Origin: Serpentinimonas barnesii
Lineage (GTDB): Bacteria > Pseudomonadota > Gammaproteobacteria > Burkholderiales > Burkholderiaceae_C
Length of the DNA: 64,000 nt
Assembly: GCF_000696225.1 (NCBI RefSeq)
Contig: NZ_BAWN01000013.1
Coordinates: 1 to 64,000, forward strand
Reading direction: 5' to 3'
Positions 42,854 to 52,117 of this stretch are shown here, piece by piece. Positions within the stretch are counted from its first letter, which is position 1. Each line of letters starts with the position of its first letter. The notes below the pieces were generated by a model. That model was not told where the DNA came from, made no database searches, and worked only from the letters and a program-made list of their open reading frames with translations. Made by a program: the position numbers and the translations under genes.

Positions 42854-42986
42854 GGGGTGAGGGGTGCGCTAAGGGAAAACCCGTACCCATGAGGCCTCAA
42901 GGGAAATGGGCTGATATTGGTCTATGATTAAGCAAACGCATCTGCCTTGCTCCAGCCACTCCCATCCACTCTCAGCCACTGCCGCC

Positions 42987-44555
42987 ATGCTCAACCGCTT
43001 CACCATCACACGCCGCGTCTGGCTGGCCCTGATTCTTTATTTGTTCCTGTTTGCACTCACGTTCAGTGCGGCCTTGCTAAGCCTAAACGCGGCGCGCGCA
43101 AGCCTTGAGCTCGTACACAGTGAGCGCATGGCCACCTCCAATTCGCTCAAGACCCTGCGCAGCAACTACCTGCACAACCGCATCGAAGCGCTGCTGATGT
43201 TTCAGCACGCCCCCGACAGCCCCACGCTGGCCCTACACGGGCACCCTATCACGCTGCACTTTGACAACATCCGCGCCGGCCGCGCTGCCAACGATGCCGC
43301 CTTGAAGCAAATCAGCGAGCGCAGTGTGTCGCCCGAAGAGCAGGCCCTGATCGACGACATGCTGGCCAAGCGCCGCGCCTGGCAGGGCAAGCGCGACCAG
43401 TTCCTAGAGGCGCTGCGCAACAACGATTTCTCGGTTCCCACCATGCAGTTTCTGCTGGTCGCCGGGCGCACCGAAGGGTTGGCCTTTGAGCGTGCGATTG
43501 TGGCGTTGTATGAACATCAAACCCTCATGGCAGCGGCTGAAACCACCGCCGCCGAGCGCCGCTACCGGCTCAACCAGGCCCTGCTCGTGGGCATTTTTCT
43601 GTTCGGTGTTGTGCCCATCAGTTGGTTTCTGATTGCTGCCATGCGCCGCATGTCGCGCGGGCTCGATCACGCCAAGCGCAACGCGGCCAGCATTGCCAGC
43701 GGCGACCTGAGCCAAGAAATCCCGCCCCAGCGCGGCAACGACGAAATTGCGCACCTGCTCACCCAACTGCGGTTGATGCAAGACAGCCTGCGCCAGCTCA
43801 TCCGCCAGGTGCTTGGCGCCGCCGACGCCATTGCCAGCGCCTCGGCGCAGGTGGCGGGTGGCACGCAGGATTTGTCGCAACGCACCGAGCAGCAGGCCAG
43901 CTCGCTGGAGCAAACCGCCTCGGCCACCGAAGAGCTCAACAGCACCGTGCGCCAAAACGCCGCCAGCGCGCAGCAAGCCAACCAGATGGCCGACGAAGCC
44001 AGCGGCGTCGCCAGCCGCGGTGGGGCCGTGGTAGCACAGGTGGTGGGCACCATGGAGCAAATTCAAAGCTCCTCGCGCAAGATCGTGGACATCATCAGCG
44101 TGATCGACGGCATCGCTTTCCAAACCAACATCTTGGCGCTCAACGCCGCCGTGGAAGCGGCGCGCGCGGGCGAGCAAGGGCGCGGCTTTGCCGTGGTGGC
44201 CTCTGAGGTGCGCAGCCTGGCCGGGCGCAGCGCCGAAGCGGCACGCGAAATCAAGGCCCTGATCAACGACTCGGTGAGCAAAGTCGGCAGCGGCACCGAA
44301 CAGGTGGGCGAAGCCGGCCATACCATGGAGCAAATCGTGACCAGCATCGGGCGCGTGACGCAAATCATGCGCGACATCGCCGCCTCCAGCGCCGAGCAAG
44401 CCGAAGGGCTGGGCCAGATCAACAGCGCCGTGGCGCAAATGGACGGCGTAACCCAACAAAACGCCGCCTTGGTCGAGCAAGCCAGCGCCGCCGCCGCCTC
44501 GCTGCGCGATCAGGCGCAGCATCTGACCGAGCTGATGGGGCGGTTTAAGATTTGA
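42987..44555 (+). CDS. methyl-accepting chemotaxis protein
   Basis: This 522-residue transducer has a first membrane helix (about residues 10-33), a periplasmic four-helix-bundle-type domain (to about residue 185), a second helix, a HAMP domain ([23 protein letters not shown]) and a long signalling coiled coil. Its tip reads [40 protein letters not shown]. It has no CheR-binding pentapeptide; it ends LMGRFKI. An in-frame ATG at 42924 would add 21 polar residues; I prefer 42987, where [15 protein letters not shown] matches the family. No other chemotaxis genes are nearby. Confidence 0.9.
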   Translation: MLNRFTITRRVWLALILYLFLFALTFSAALLSLNAARASLELVHSERMATSNSLKTLRSNYLHNRIEALLMFQHAPDSPTLALHGHPITLHFDNIRAGRAANDAALKQISERSVSPEEQALIDDMLAKRRAWQGKRDQFLEALRNNDFSVPTMQFLLVAGRTEGLAFERAIVALYEHQTLMAAAETTAAERRYRLNQALLVGIFLFGVVPISWFLIAAMRRMSRGLDHAKRNAASIASGDLSQEIPPQRGNDEIAHLLTQLRLMQDSLRQLIRQVLGAADAIASASAQVAGGTQDLSQRTEQQASSLEQTASATEELNSTVRQNAASAQQANQMADEASGVASRGGAVVAQVVGTMEQIQSSSRKIVDIISVIDGIAFQTNILALNAAVEAARAGEQGRGFAVVASEVRSLAGRSAEAAREIKALINDSVSKVGSGTEQVGEAGHTMEQIVTSIGRVTQIMRDIAASSAEQAEGLGQINSAVAQMDGVTQQNAALVEQASAAAASLRDQAQHLTELMGRFKI

Positions 44556-44632
44556 GGGGCGCGCGGGGCATTCTTGCTCCACACTCATGAGCGAGTCTGA
44601 CTAACCGCCCCTGCATATTCCGGACAGCCTAC

Positions 44633-45232
44633 TTATTGCGGCGGCTTGGCCTCGAACTGGGCCGCGTTCTTGCCCTCGAAGGGCGCGTAAAAGGCCTTGA
44701 TGGCAGCCATGTCGGCCTCGAGGTTGCCGCTGGGCACAAACAACGGGCCTAGGCCGCTGCGTTTGCGGGTGTAGTCCATATAGGCCATGACGATGGGCAC
44801 CTGGGCACCTTGGGCGATGTAGTAAAAGCCGGTTTTCCAGTAGCGCGTTTTGGCGCGCGTGCCCTCGGGCGACACGATGAGCTGCAGCGGCCCATCGGCC
44901 TCGGCAATGGTGCGGGCCGATGCCGCCACCAGGTTGCCCGACTGCTCCCGGCTGACCGCAATGCCGCCCAACCAGCGCATCAGGGGCCCAAAGGGGGCCT
45001 TGAACAGGCTGTGCTTGCCCATCCAATAAGGGGTCAGGCGCAGGGCAAAGGAGACCATCAGCGTGTAGGGCAAGTCCCAGTTGCTGGTGTGGGGGGCGGC
45101 AATCAGCACGCTCTTGGCCGCTTCGGGCGGCAAGCTGCCCTCGACCTTCCAGCCGGTAAGGCGCAAAAAGGCCAGCGAGCAGCCGCGCAGCAAGGTGTTG
45201 ACGACCGGGGTGGTGAAGATGGTGCGCTGCAT
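44633..45232 (-). CDS. 1-acyl-glycerol-3-phosphate acyltransferase family (PlsC-like)
   Basis: This 199-residue acyltransferase has the catalytic HX4D motif in PHTSNWD (about residues 47-53) and the substrate motif SPEGTR (about residues 120-125). One N-terminal hydrophobic segment may anchor it to the inner membrane. It is shorter than PlsC (about 245) and closer to small PlsC-like proteins that acylate various lipids. It follows the nucleotidyltransferase gene by 27 bp on the same strand, hinting at a shared envelope role. Confidence 0.83.
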   Translation of the reverse strand: MQRTIFTTPVVNTLLRGCSLAFLRLTGWKVEGSLPPEAAKSVLIAAPHTSNWDLPYTLMVSFALRLTPYWMGKHSLFKAPFGPLMRWLGGIAVSREQSGNLVAASARTIAEADGPLQLIVSPEGTRAKTRYWKTGFYYIAQGAQVPIVMAYMDYTRKRSGLGPLFVPSGNLEADMAAIKAFYAPFEGKNAAQFEAKPPQ

Positions 45233-45259
45233 GGGCCCCGAGTATCGCCGAAGCGCCCC

Positions 45260-46363
45260 TCAGGCCCGCGCATCGCCCCAGCGCAGGGGGAAGCGGTCGT
45301 CGCCCACGTAGGTGGCGTGGCCGTGGCGGTCCACGCAGTAGCTGGGCGAGACGATCATGTCTTGGAACAACATGCCCGCGCCGATGCGGGTGTACTCGAA
45401 CAGCACGCTGCGCTCCACGCGCGCCCCGGCGCGCACGTGGCTGCCGTGGCCGATCCAGGCCGGGCCGATGACCGAACTGCCGGGGTCGAGCCGCACGCTC
45501 GAACCCAGATACACCGGGCCTTGGATGTGCACCGCGCTCCAGTCGATGCGGGTGTTGAGCCCCGCCCAGACGCCGGGGCGCACCTCGGTGCCAGGCATGC
45601 GCATATCGGCCAGTTCGCCGCGCAGCACGCGCTGCAGCACCGACCAGTAATCGCTCACGCGCCCGATGTCGATCCAGTTAAAGCGCCGCTCCTGGGCGTA
45701 AAACGGCAGGTCGCGCTCGACCAGCAGCGGGAACAGTTGGCTGCCGATGTCGAACACCTGGCCACTGGGGATGAGGTCCAGCGCGGCGGGCTCAAAAATG
45801 TAGATGCCGGTGCTGGCCTGGGTGGATTTGGCCTCGTGCGGTTGCGGCTTTTCTTGGAAGGACTGCACCCGGCCGTCGGGCCCGGCGACCACGATGCCGT
45901 AGTTGCCCACTTGCTCGCGTGGCACGTCCAGCGTGATGACGCTGGCCAGTGCGCCCTGGCGCTGGTGTTGCTCCAGGGCAGCGCCAAAGTCGAGGTCGAT
46001 CAGCGCGTCGCCGCACAGCACCAGCGTGGTGTCGTCAAAGAAGCCGCTCTGGTCCTGGATGTGGCGCATGCCGCCGGCCGAACCCAGTGGGCGCGGCAGG
46101 ATGTCGCCGTGGTCGTACACGCCTTCGTAGGAGTAGCCGATCTCCACGCCCCAGCGGTGCCCGTCGCGGAAGTAGTCCTCGATCTTGCGGTGGTTGTAGG
46201 CCACGTTGACCATGATCTGGCGCACGCCGTGGCGCGCCAGGTGCTCGATTAGGTACTCCATCACCGGCTTGCCCAGTATGGGCACCATGGGCTTGGGCAG
46301 GTCTTTGGTGAGCGGGCGCACGCGCGTGCCCTGCCCGGCGGCGAGAATCATGCCTTTGGCCAT
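45260..46363 (-). CDS. sugar-1-phosphate nucleotidyltransferase with beta-helix domain
   Basis: This 367-residue enzyme has the nucleotidyltransferase signature LAAGQGTRVRPLTKDLPKPMVPILGKP at its N-terminus, VLCGDALIDLDF (metal-binding Asp) and FQEKP. A C-terminal left-handed beta-helix of imperfect hexapeptides (about residues 265-350: IQGPVYLGSSVRLDPGSSVIGPAWIG) follows. It is related to mannose-1-phosphate guanylyl- and glucose-1-phosphate thymidylyltransferases; base and sugar specificity are not evident. It is expected to make an activated sugar for surface polysaccharide or peptidoglycan recycling. Confidence 0.83.
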   Translation of the reverse strand: MAKGMILAAGQGTRVRPLTKDLPKPMVPILGKPVMEYLIEHLARHGVRQIMVNVAYNHRKIEDYFRDGHRWGVEIGYSYEGVYDHGDILPRPLGSAGGMRHIQDQSGFFDDTTLVLCGDALIDLDFGAALEQHQRQGALASVITLDVPREQVGNYGIVVAGPDGRVQSFQEKPQPHEAKSTQASTGIYIFEPAALDLIPSGQVFDIGSQLFPLLVERDLPFYAQERRFNWIDIGRVSDYWSVLQRVLRGELADMRMPGTEVRPGVWAGLNTRIDWSAVHIQGPVYLGSSVRLDPGSSVIGPAWIGHGSHVRAGARVERSVLFEYTRIGAGMLFQDMIVSPSYCVDRHGHATYVGDDRFPLRWGDARA

Positions 46364-46411
46364 ATCGTGGTTTCGTGTGGCGGCCGGCGGGTGGGCGCGG
46401 CTCTTGCTGGT

Positions 46412-46491
46412 GGGGTTAAAAAATCAACCCCCGGATGATAAGCCCGCCGCTATGGGTGAAAATGGGTCAGAATGGGCGAAAATGCTCGAAT
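46412..46491. repeat. inverted repeat and 10-bp tandem repeats between divergent genes
   Basis: The 238-bp divergent region holds an inverted repeat GGGGTT-N8-AACCCC (46412-46431). Then come four 10-bp units beginning at 46452: ATGGGTGAAA, ATGGGTCAGA, ATGGGCGAAA and ATGCTCGAAT. The period of about one helical turn would put the same face of the DNA forward four times, as in a cooperative binding site. No gene is evident in the region. Confidence 0.55.
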
Positions 46492-46601
46492 CGCATCTAC
46501 TCCCCACGCTTGGCAACCGCTGCGGCTGGTGTTGCGCTCGTCTGGCACGGCGCAGGCCGCGCTGAACCCCTTTGGCCCCACCGGACTGATGCCCTTTGTT
46601 T

Positions 46602-47285
46602 ATGTTCGTGCGAATTTTTGCGCTGGCCGTTCTGGCCCTGCTGGTGGTTGGCTGCGCCACACCCACCCCACCGCCTGCTGCACCCACCCCGGCCGCTGCG
46701 GCTGCGGCCCCTCCCGGCCTGAGTACGCTGCCCTTCGAGGGCGGCCACCTGCTGCTCGACACCCGCAGCCCTGCTTGCACCATCACCTTGCAAGGCCAGA
46801 TTCACGAAGGCACGGTACGGCGCCTGCACACGGGTTTGCAGCAGTTGCAGGGTGCGCGCTGCAGCAGCCGGCGCCTGTTGCTGGAGGCCACGGCGGGTGA
46901 GCTGGGCAGCGCCATCACCATCGGCTCGATGCTGCGCAACCGCCAGTTCGACACCCAGGTGCAGCCCGGCCGCACCTGCGACACACCCTGCCTGCTGGTG
47001 TTTGCCGCCGGCACGCAGCGAACGCTGCCGCTGCTGCCGCAACCCGCCCTTTTGGCTTTCACGCCGCTGCCGCCCGACCTCGACTTTGCCCCGCGCACCT
47101 GCCACAGCCAGCCCAACGCCGCGCAGCAGCTCACGCTGGCGCGCTACCTCAACGCCATGCTGCCCGAGCCCAGCTCCAGCACCGTGCTGCGCCAGATTCT
47201 GGCCGCCGACTGCAACGGCCCGACCCGCATCGGCGCGCAGCAGGCGCTGGCCATGGGGCTGGCCACTGCGACGGCGGCGCGCTGA
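46602..47285 (+). CDS. putative lipoprotein with ClpP-fold-like domain
   Basis: This 227-residue protein has a lipoprotein signal with lipobox VVGC (Cys at 17) and a Pro/Ala linker. A domain of about 170 residues follows. Its pattern ITLQGQIHEGTVRRL, LLLEATAGELGSAITIGSMLR and RTCDTPCLLVFAAGTQR resembles predicted periplasmic proteins with a ClpP/crotonase-like fold (COG3904 type), where the usual stretch is CASACVLVF. The Ser nucleophile and Gly-Gly turn of active members are not seen, so it may be catalytically dead. Two Cys pairs suggest disulfides. The polA stop is convergent and 21 bp away. Confidence 0.6.
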   Translation: MFVRIFALAVLALLVVGCATPTPPPAAPTPAAAAAAPPGLSTLPFEGGHLLLDTRSPACTITLQGQIHEGTVRRLHTGLQQLQGARCSSRRLLLEATAGELGSAITIGSMLRNRQFDTQVQPGRTCDTPCLLVFAAGTQRTLPLLPQPALLAFTPLPPDLDFAPRTCHSQPNAAQQLTLARYLNAMLPEPSSSTVLRQILAADCNGPTRIGAQQALAMGLATATAAR

Positions 47286-47306
47286 GGCCGGTTAGCCACA
47301 CCCCCC

Positions 47307-50246
47307 TCAATGCGCCTGTTCCCAGTTGGCGCCTAGGCCCACTTCGGCCAGCAACGGCACCTTGAGCTGCGCCACCGAGGCCATCAGTCGCGGAACTTCG
47401 CTGCGCAGCCAGTCTTGCTCGGCTTCGGGCAGCTCGAACACCAGTTCGTCGTGTACCTGCATGATCATGCGGCTGGCGCGGCCTTGGGCGTCGAGCGCTT
47501 GCTGCACCGCCACCATGCTGAGCTTGATCAGGTCGGCGGCGGTGCCCTGCATCGGGGCGTTGATGGCAGCGCGCTCGGCGCCGGCGCGGCGCGGGCCGTT
47601 GGGTGAGTTGATCTCGGGCAGATACAGGCGCCGGCCCAGCACCGTCTCCACGTAGCCGCAGGCCTTGGCCTGGGCGCGGGTGGCGTCCATGTAGCGGCGC
47701 ACCCCGGCAAAGCGCTCGAAGTAGCGCTCGATGTAGTTGCGCGCCGCCGTGTTGTCGATCCCCAGCGCCTTGGCCAAGCCAAAGCTGCCCATGCCGTAGA
47801 TCAGGCCAAAGTTGATCGCCTTGGCGGCGCGGCGCTGTTCGCTGCTCACCTGCTCGGGTGCCAGACCAAAGACCTCGGCGGCGGTGGCGCGGTGCACGTC
47901 CTGTCCGGTGTGGAAGGCGCGCAGCAGGGCCGGGTCGTCGCTCAGGTGCGCCATGATGCGCAGCTCGATCTGCGAGTAGTCGGCGCTGGCGATCAGGTGC
48001 CCGGGCGCGGCCACGAAGGCTTCGCGCACGCGCCGGCCCTCGGGGGTGCGGATGGGGATGTTTTGCAGATTGGGCTCGTTGCTCGACAAGCGCCCGGTCA
48101 CGGCCACGGCCTGCGCGTAGTGGGTGTGTACGCGCCCGCTGCGCGGGTGTGCCAGCGCGGCGAGCTTGTCGGTGTAGGTGTTTTTGAGCTTGGAGAGCGA
48201 GCGGTGCTGCAAAATTTGGGCTGGCAGCGGGTAGTCCAGCGCCAGTTGCTCCAGCACCTCTTCGTCGGTGCTGCGCGCGCCGGTGGCGGTTTTTTTGAGC
48301 ACCGGCAGGCCAAGGCGGTCGTACAAAATCTCGCCCAACTGCTTGGGGCTGCTGAGGTTGAAGGGCTGACCGGCGCTGGCGTGCGCCTGCTCCTGCAGCG
48401 CCACAATGCGCTGGCCCAGCTCGTGGCTCTGGCGCGCCAGCGTGGCGGCGTCGATCAACACGCCGTGGCGCTCGATGCGGTACAACACCTCGGAGCAATC
48501 GATTTCGAGCGCATAGACGGCGCGCAATTTCTCATCCGCCTGCAGCCGCGGCCACAGGCGCTGGTGCACTTGGAGCGTGAAATCGCTGTCTTCGCAGGCG
48601 TAGCTGCTGGCGCGTTCGATGTCCACTTGGGCAAACGGTATTTGCTGCGCGCCCTTGCCGCACAGCTCGGCGTAGCTGGTGCCGCGCCGGCCCAGATGGC
48701 GCTCGGCCAGGCTCTCTAGGCTGTGCGGCAGGTGCGCTTCCAGCACGTAGCTTTGCAGCAGCGTGTCGTGCTCCAGCCCGCGCAGTTCGATTCCGTGGTT
48801 GGCGAACACGTGGCGCTCGTATTTGATGTGCTGGCCGAGCTTGGGCGCGGCCGCGTTTTCCAGCCAGGGGCGCAGGCATTCCAGCGCCTGCTGGCGCGGC
48901 AGTTGCTCCGGCGCGCCGGGGTAGTCGTGTGCCAGCGGCAAATAGGCTGCCTGGCCCGGCTCCAGGCTCCACGAGAGGCCGACGATTTCGGCGCGCATGG
49001 GGTCGAGCCCGGTGGTTTCGCTGTCGAGTGCTGCCAGCGGGGCCGCTTGCAGCCGCTCCAGCCAGGCGTGCAGCGCGGCCCAGGTGAGCACCGTTTCGTA
49101 CTGGCTGGGTGGGGTGGCGGCGGCGGGTGCGGCATCGGTGCCCTCCACCCCCGCTGTGGCCCTCTGCCCGGCCAGCTCCGCCTCGGCCGACCCGTCGGCG
49201 GCGGCGGCGGCAGCGCCTGGCTCAGCAAGCCCCATCGCCCCGGACTGTGCTGCGCTAAGCGGCACCGCTTCCAGCGCACGCGCCAGCGTCTTGAAGCCGT
49301 AGCGCTGGTAAAAATCGCGCAGCGCCGCCTGGTCGGGCGCTTGCAGGTGCAGTGCCTGCTGCAGGGGCGCGGCAGGGTCTAGGTGCGCGCTCAAATCGCA
49401 ATCGGTCTTGATGCTAAGCAACTGGCGCGCCGTGGGCAGCCAATCCAGCGCCTGGCGCAGCTTGGCCCCCACGGCACCGGGCATGTGTTCGGCCTGCGCC
49501 ACGATGGCGTCGAGCGAGCCGTATTGCTGCAGCCACTTGGCGGCGGTTTTGGGCCCCACTTTCTCCACCCCAGGCACGTTGTCCACCGCGTCGCCCACCA
49601 GGCACTGGTAGTCCACCATCTGCTGCGGTGTCACGCCGAATTCGGCCTGCACCCCGGCCACGTCGCGCCGCTTGCCGTTGAGCGTGTCGATGACCGTGAT
49701 GCGCGGCTGCACCAGTTGGCTCAGGTCTTTGTCGCCGCTGGATATGATCACCTGCATCCCGGCGGCGGCGGCTTGCTGCGCCAGGGTGCCGAGCACGTCG
49801 TCGGCCTCGACGCCGGGTACACACAGCACCGGCCAGCCGAGCAGGCGCAGCACCGCGTGGATGGGCTCAATTTGCGCGCGCAAATCGTCGGGCATGGGGC
49901 TGCGCTGGGCCTTGTAGGCCGGGTAGAGGGCGTCGCGAAAGGTGGGGCCGGGCGCGTCGAACACGAAGGCCGCGCTCTGGGCCGGGTGCTCGCGCAGCAG
50001 CGCCTGCGCCATGTTGATGAGGCCGCGCAGCGCGCCGGTGGCCGGGCTGGTCGGGTCGCCGGGTACGGCGCGCAGATCGGGCATGGCGTGGTAGGCCCGG
50101 TACAGGTAGCTGGAGCCATCGACCAGCAGCAGGGTGGGGGCTGGGGTGGGGGGGGCTGCGTTCGGGGGCTGCTGGGCTGCGGTCTGGGCTGCGGCGGTCG
50201 GCGCTTCGGCTGGGGCTGCGCTTGGGGGTGGGGCTTGGGGGATCAT
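47307..50246 (-). CDS. polA: DNA polymerase I
   Basis: This 979-residue polymerase has all three domains. 5'-3' exonuclease: LLVDGSSYLYRAYHA, VEADDVLGTLA, GDAVDNVPGVEKVGPKTA. 3'-5' exonuclease: LAALDSETTGLDP and SYACEDSDF keep the acidic residues, so proofreading looks intact. Polymerase: DYSQIELRIMAHL, RRAAKAINFGLIYGMG and QVHDELVFEL. Two Ala/Pro-rich low-complexity stretches are unusual: the first 37 residues and a linker of about 60 residues between the exonuclease domains. The ATG at 50246 is the only sensible start; the longer open frame runs opposite thrB. Confidence 0.95.
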   Translation of the reverse strand: MIPQAPPPSAAPAEAPTAAAQTAAQQPPNAAPPTPAPTLLLVDGSSYLYRAYHAMPDLRAVPGDPTSPATGALRGLINMAQALLREHPAQSAAFVFDAPGPTFRDALYPAYKAQRSPMPDDLRAQIEPIHAVLRLLGWPVLCVPGVEADDVLGTLAQQAAAAGMQVIISSGDKDLSQLVQPRITVIDTLNGKRRDVAGVQAEFGVTPQQMVDYQCLVGDAVDNVPGVEKVGPKTAAKWLQQYGSLDAIVAQAEHMPGAVGAKLRQALDWLPTARQLLSIKTDCDLSAHLDPAAPLQQALHLQAPDQAALRDFYQRYGFKTLARALEAVPLSAAQSGAMGLAEPGAAAAAADGSAEAELAGQRATAGVEGTDAAPAAATPPSQYETVLTWAALHAWLERLQAAPLAALDSETTGLDPMRAEIVGLSWSLEPGQAAYLPLAHDYPGAPEQLPRQQALECLRPWLENAAAPKLGQHIKYERHVFANHGIELRGLEHDTLLQSYVLEAHLPHSLESLAERHLGRRGTSYAELCGKGAQQIPFAQVDIERASSYACEDSDFTLQVHQRLWPRLQADEKLRAVYALEIDCSEVLYRIERHGVLIDAATLARQSHELGQRIVALQEQAHASAGQPFNLSSPKQLGEILYDRLGLPVLKKTATGARSTDEEVLEQLALDYPLPAQILQHRSLSKLKNTYTDKLAALAHPRSGRVHTHYAQAVAVTGRLSSNEPNLQNIPIRTPEGRRVREAFVAAPGHLIASADYSQIELRIMAHLSDDPALLRAFHTGQDVHRATAAEVFGLAPEQVSSEQRRAAKAINFGLIYGMGSFGLAKALGIDNTAARNYIERYFERFAGVRRYMDATRAQAKACGYVETVLGRRLYLPEINSPNGPRRAGAERAAINAPMQGTAADLIKLSMVAVQQALDAQGRASRMIMQVHDELVFELPEAEQDWLRSEVPRLMASVAQLKVPLLAEVGLGANWEQAH

Positions 50247-50277
50247 GCCCGCATTGTGCCGCCTACAATCGCAGCCT

Positions 50278-50328
50278 ATGCAAGCCACCCCGTTTGGCGC
50301 CTTGGTTGCGCCCTGCACCCCCCTCTGA
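50278..50328 (+). CDS. 16-residue upstream ORF before thrB
   Basis: A short frame encodes MQATPFGALVAPCTPL and stops 2 bp before the thrB ATG. A TACAAT -10 (50264-50269) ends 8 nt before its ATG, so the transcript would start at or next to the start codon. thrB itself is preceded only by a C-rich stretch with no Shine-Dalgarno sequence. Together this suggests that ribosomes load on the leaderless uORF and reinitiate at thrB. It has two Thr codons and no Ile, so it is not a classical thr attenuator. Confidence 0.45.
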   Translation: MQATPFGALVAPCTPL

Positions 50329-50330
50329 TC

Positions 50331-51287
50331 ATGGCGGTATTCACCGAAGTCGCCCCCGCCCAAGCCGCTGGCCTGATGCGCCCGCTGGGCTTGGGCGAGC
50401 TCATCGAACTGCGCGGTTGCCCGGGCGGGATCGAGAACACCAACTACTTTGCCTCGGTGCGCGCACCCAGCGGCGAGCGCCACGAGTACGTGCTCACGCT
50501 GTTCGAGCGTCTGGGCTTTGAGCAACTGCCCTTTTACCTGTACCTGATGCAGCATCTGGCGGCCAAGGGCATCCCGGTGCCCAACCCGGCCCCGGATGCC
50601 AGCGGCAACATCCTGCACCGGCTCAATGGCAAACCGGCGGCGGTGGTGAACAAGCTGCGCGGCCACAGCGAACTCAGCCCCCAGCCCAGCCACTGCGCGC
50701 AACTGGGCACCCTGCTGGCGCGCATGCACCTGGCGGCGCTGGACTACCCGCGCCAGCAGCCCAATCTGCGCGGCCTGGCGTGGTGGAACGAAACCGCCCC
50801 GCTGGTGCTGCCGCACCTAGCCCCCGAGCAGGCCGATTTGCTGCGCAGCGAACTGGCGCTGCAAAACACCCTGGCGCAGCAGGCCCCCTACCAAGCCCTG
50901 CCGCGTGGCCCGGTGCACGCCGACCTGTTTCGCGACAACGCCATGTTCGAGGGCGGCGAGCTCACGGGCGTGTTCGATTTCTACTTTGCCGGCTGCGACA
51001 CCTGGTTGTTCGACCTCGGCGTGTGCCTGAACGACTGGTGCATCGACTTGGCCAGCGGGCAGCCGGATGCGGCGCGCAGCCACGCCCTGCTCGACGCCTA
51101 CCAGCGCTTGCGCCCCTTCACGCCCGACGAGCAGGCGCTGCTGCCCACGCTGCTGCGCGCCGCCGCGCTGCGCTTTTGGCTCTCGCGCCTGTGGGACTGG
51201 TATTTGCCGCGTTCGGCCGCGCTGTTGCAGCCGCACGACCCCACCCACTTCGAGCGCGTGCTGCGCGCCCGGGTGGCCCAGGCATGA
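50331..51287 (+). CDS. thrB: homoserine kinase (choline-kinase-like type)
   Basis: This 318-residue kinase belongs to the aminoglycoside-phosphotransferase-like homoserine kinase family used by many alpha- and betaproteobacteria, not the GHMP type. FTEVAPAQAA, CPGGIENTNYFAS, YVLTLFER, and the catalytic PRGPVHADLFRDNAMF (Asp) and GVFDFYFAGCDTWLFDLG (metal Asp) are characteristic. It phosphorylates homoserine for threonine synthesis. It overlaps the next membrane-protein gene by 4 bp and follows a 16-codon upstream ORF. Confidence 0.93.
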   Translation: MAVFTEVAPAQAAGLMRPLGLGELIELRGCPGGIENTNYFASVRAPSGERHEYVLTLFERLGFEQLPFYLYLMQHLAAKGIPVPNPAPDASGNILHRLNGKPAAVVNKLRGHSELSPQPSHCAQLGTLLARMHLAALDYPRQQPNLRGLAWWNETAPLVLPHLAPEQADLLRSELALQNTLAQQAPYQALPRGPVHADLFRDNAMFEGGELTGVFDFYFAGCDTWLFDLGVCLNDWCIDLASGQPDAARSHALLDAYQRLRPFTPDEQALLPTLLRAAALRFWLSRLWDWYLPRSAALLQPHDPTHFERVLRARVAQA

Positions 51288-52087
51288 GGCTGCACCGCGT
51301 ACCGGCGCGCACCGGCTGGCTGTGGGTCAAGCTCGGCCTGCGCACATTTTTCAAGCAGCCGCTGGCGCTGGCCGGGGTGTTTTTCGCCTTCATTTTGTTG
51401 GTCACGGTGCTCTCTTTGGTGCCGCTGTTGGGGCAGGCGCTGGCGCTGGCGCTGCTGCCGGCGGCCACGCTGGGCCTGATGGCCGCCACGCGCATCGCCG
51501 CCGCCGGGCAGTTCCCCATGCCCACGGTGCTGGCCAGCGCCTTTCAGGCCGGGCGCGAGCGTGCGCGCGCCATGCTGGTGCTGGGCACGATCTACGCCGC
51601 CGGCTCGCTGCTGATCTTGGGCCTGACGCTGCTGCTCACCGGCGGCGCACCCACGCCCTTGGTCGATCCGGCCAGCGTGCCCGCACCGGGCACCGCCCCC
51701 AGCCCCCAAGACCTGATCCTCAACCCCGAGGCCGTCAACCGCATGATGATCGGCGTGCTGCTGCACATCCCGCTCGGGCTGCTGTTCTGGCACGCCCCAG
51801 CGCTGGTGCACTGGCATGGGGTGTCGCCGCTCAAAAGCCTGTTTTTCAGCGCGCTGGCCTGCTGGACCAACAAGGCCGCGCTGTTCATCTACTTCGTCGG
51901 TTGGGGCGCGGTGTTCTTTGGCGTCTCCTTGCTGCTGGTGCTGCTGGGCGGCTTGGTGGGCGGGCCGCAGTTCATCGGCATGTTGCTGTTTCCGGTGGCG
52001 ATGCTCATGAGCGCAATCTTTTTCACCTCGCTCTATTTCACCTTCCGCGACAGCTTCGAGACCGACGAAGGGCAGCCCGCGGCCTAG
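51284..52087 (+). CDS. BPSS1780-family membrane protein
   Basis: This 267-residue integral membrane protein has about six hydrophobic segments. The pattern (RTFFKQPLALAGVFFAFILLV near residue 20, a hydrophilic loop of about 30 Pro-rich residues in the middle, LHIPLGLLFWHAPALVHWHGVSPLKSLFFS) matches the uncharacterised BPSS1780 family of Burkholderiales. It overlaps thrB by 4 bp. The function is unknown; the coupling to thrB is conserved gene order in related genomes as far as I recall. Confidence 0.78.
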   Translation: MRLHRVPARTGWLWVKLGLRTFFKQPLALAGVFFAFILLVTVLSLVPLLGQALALALLPAATLGLMAATRIAAAGQFPMPTVLASAFQAGRERARAMLVLGTIYAAGSLLILGLTLLLTGGAPTPLVDPASVPAPGTAPSPQDLILNPEAVNRMMIGVLLHIPLGLLFWHAPALVHWHGVSPLKSLFFSALACWTNKAALFIYFVGWGAVFFGVSLLLVLLGGLVGGPQFIGMLLFPVAMLMSAIFFTSLYFTFRDSFETDEGQPAA

Positions 52088-52117
52088 TCAGGCGGGGCTT
52101 GCACCGTTGCCCGCCTG

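Noticed and set aside
50247-50816. N-terminal extension of polA by about 190 codons
   Set aside because: The added residues lie opposite thrB, have no family likeness, and the first exonuclease strand begins soon after the ATG at 50246.
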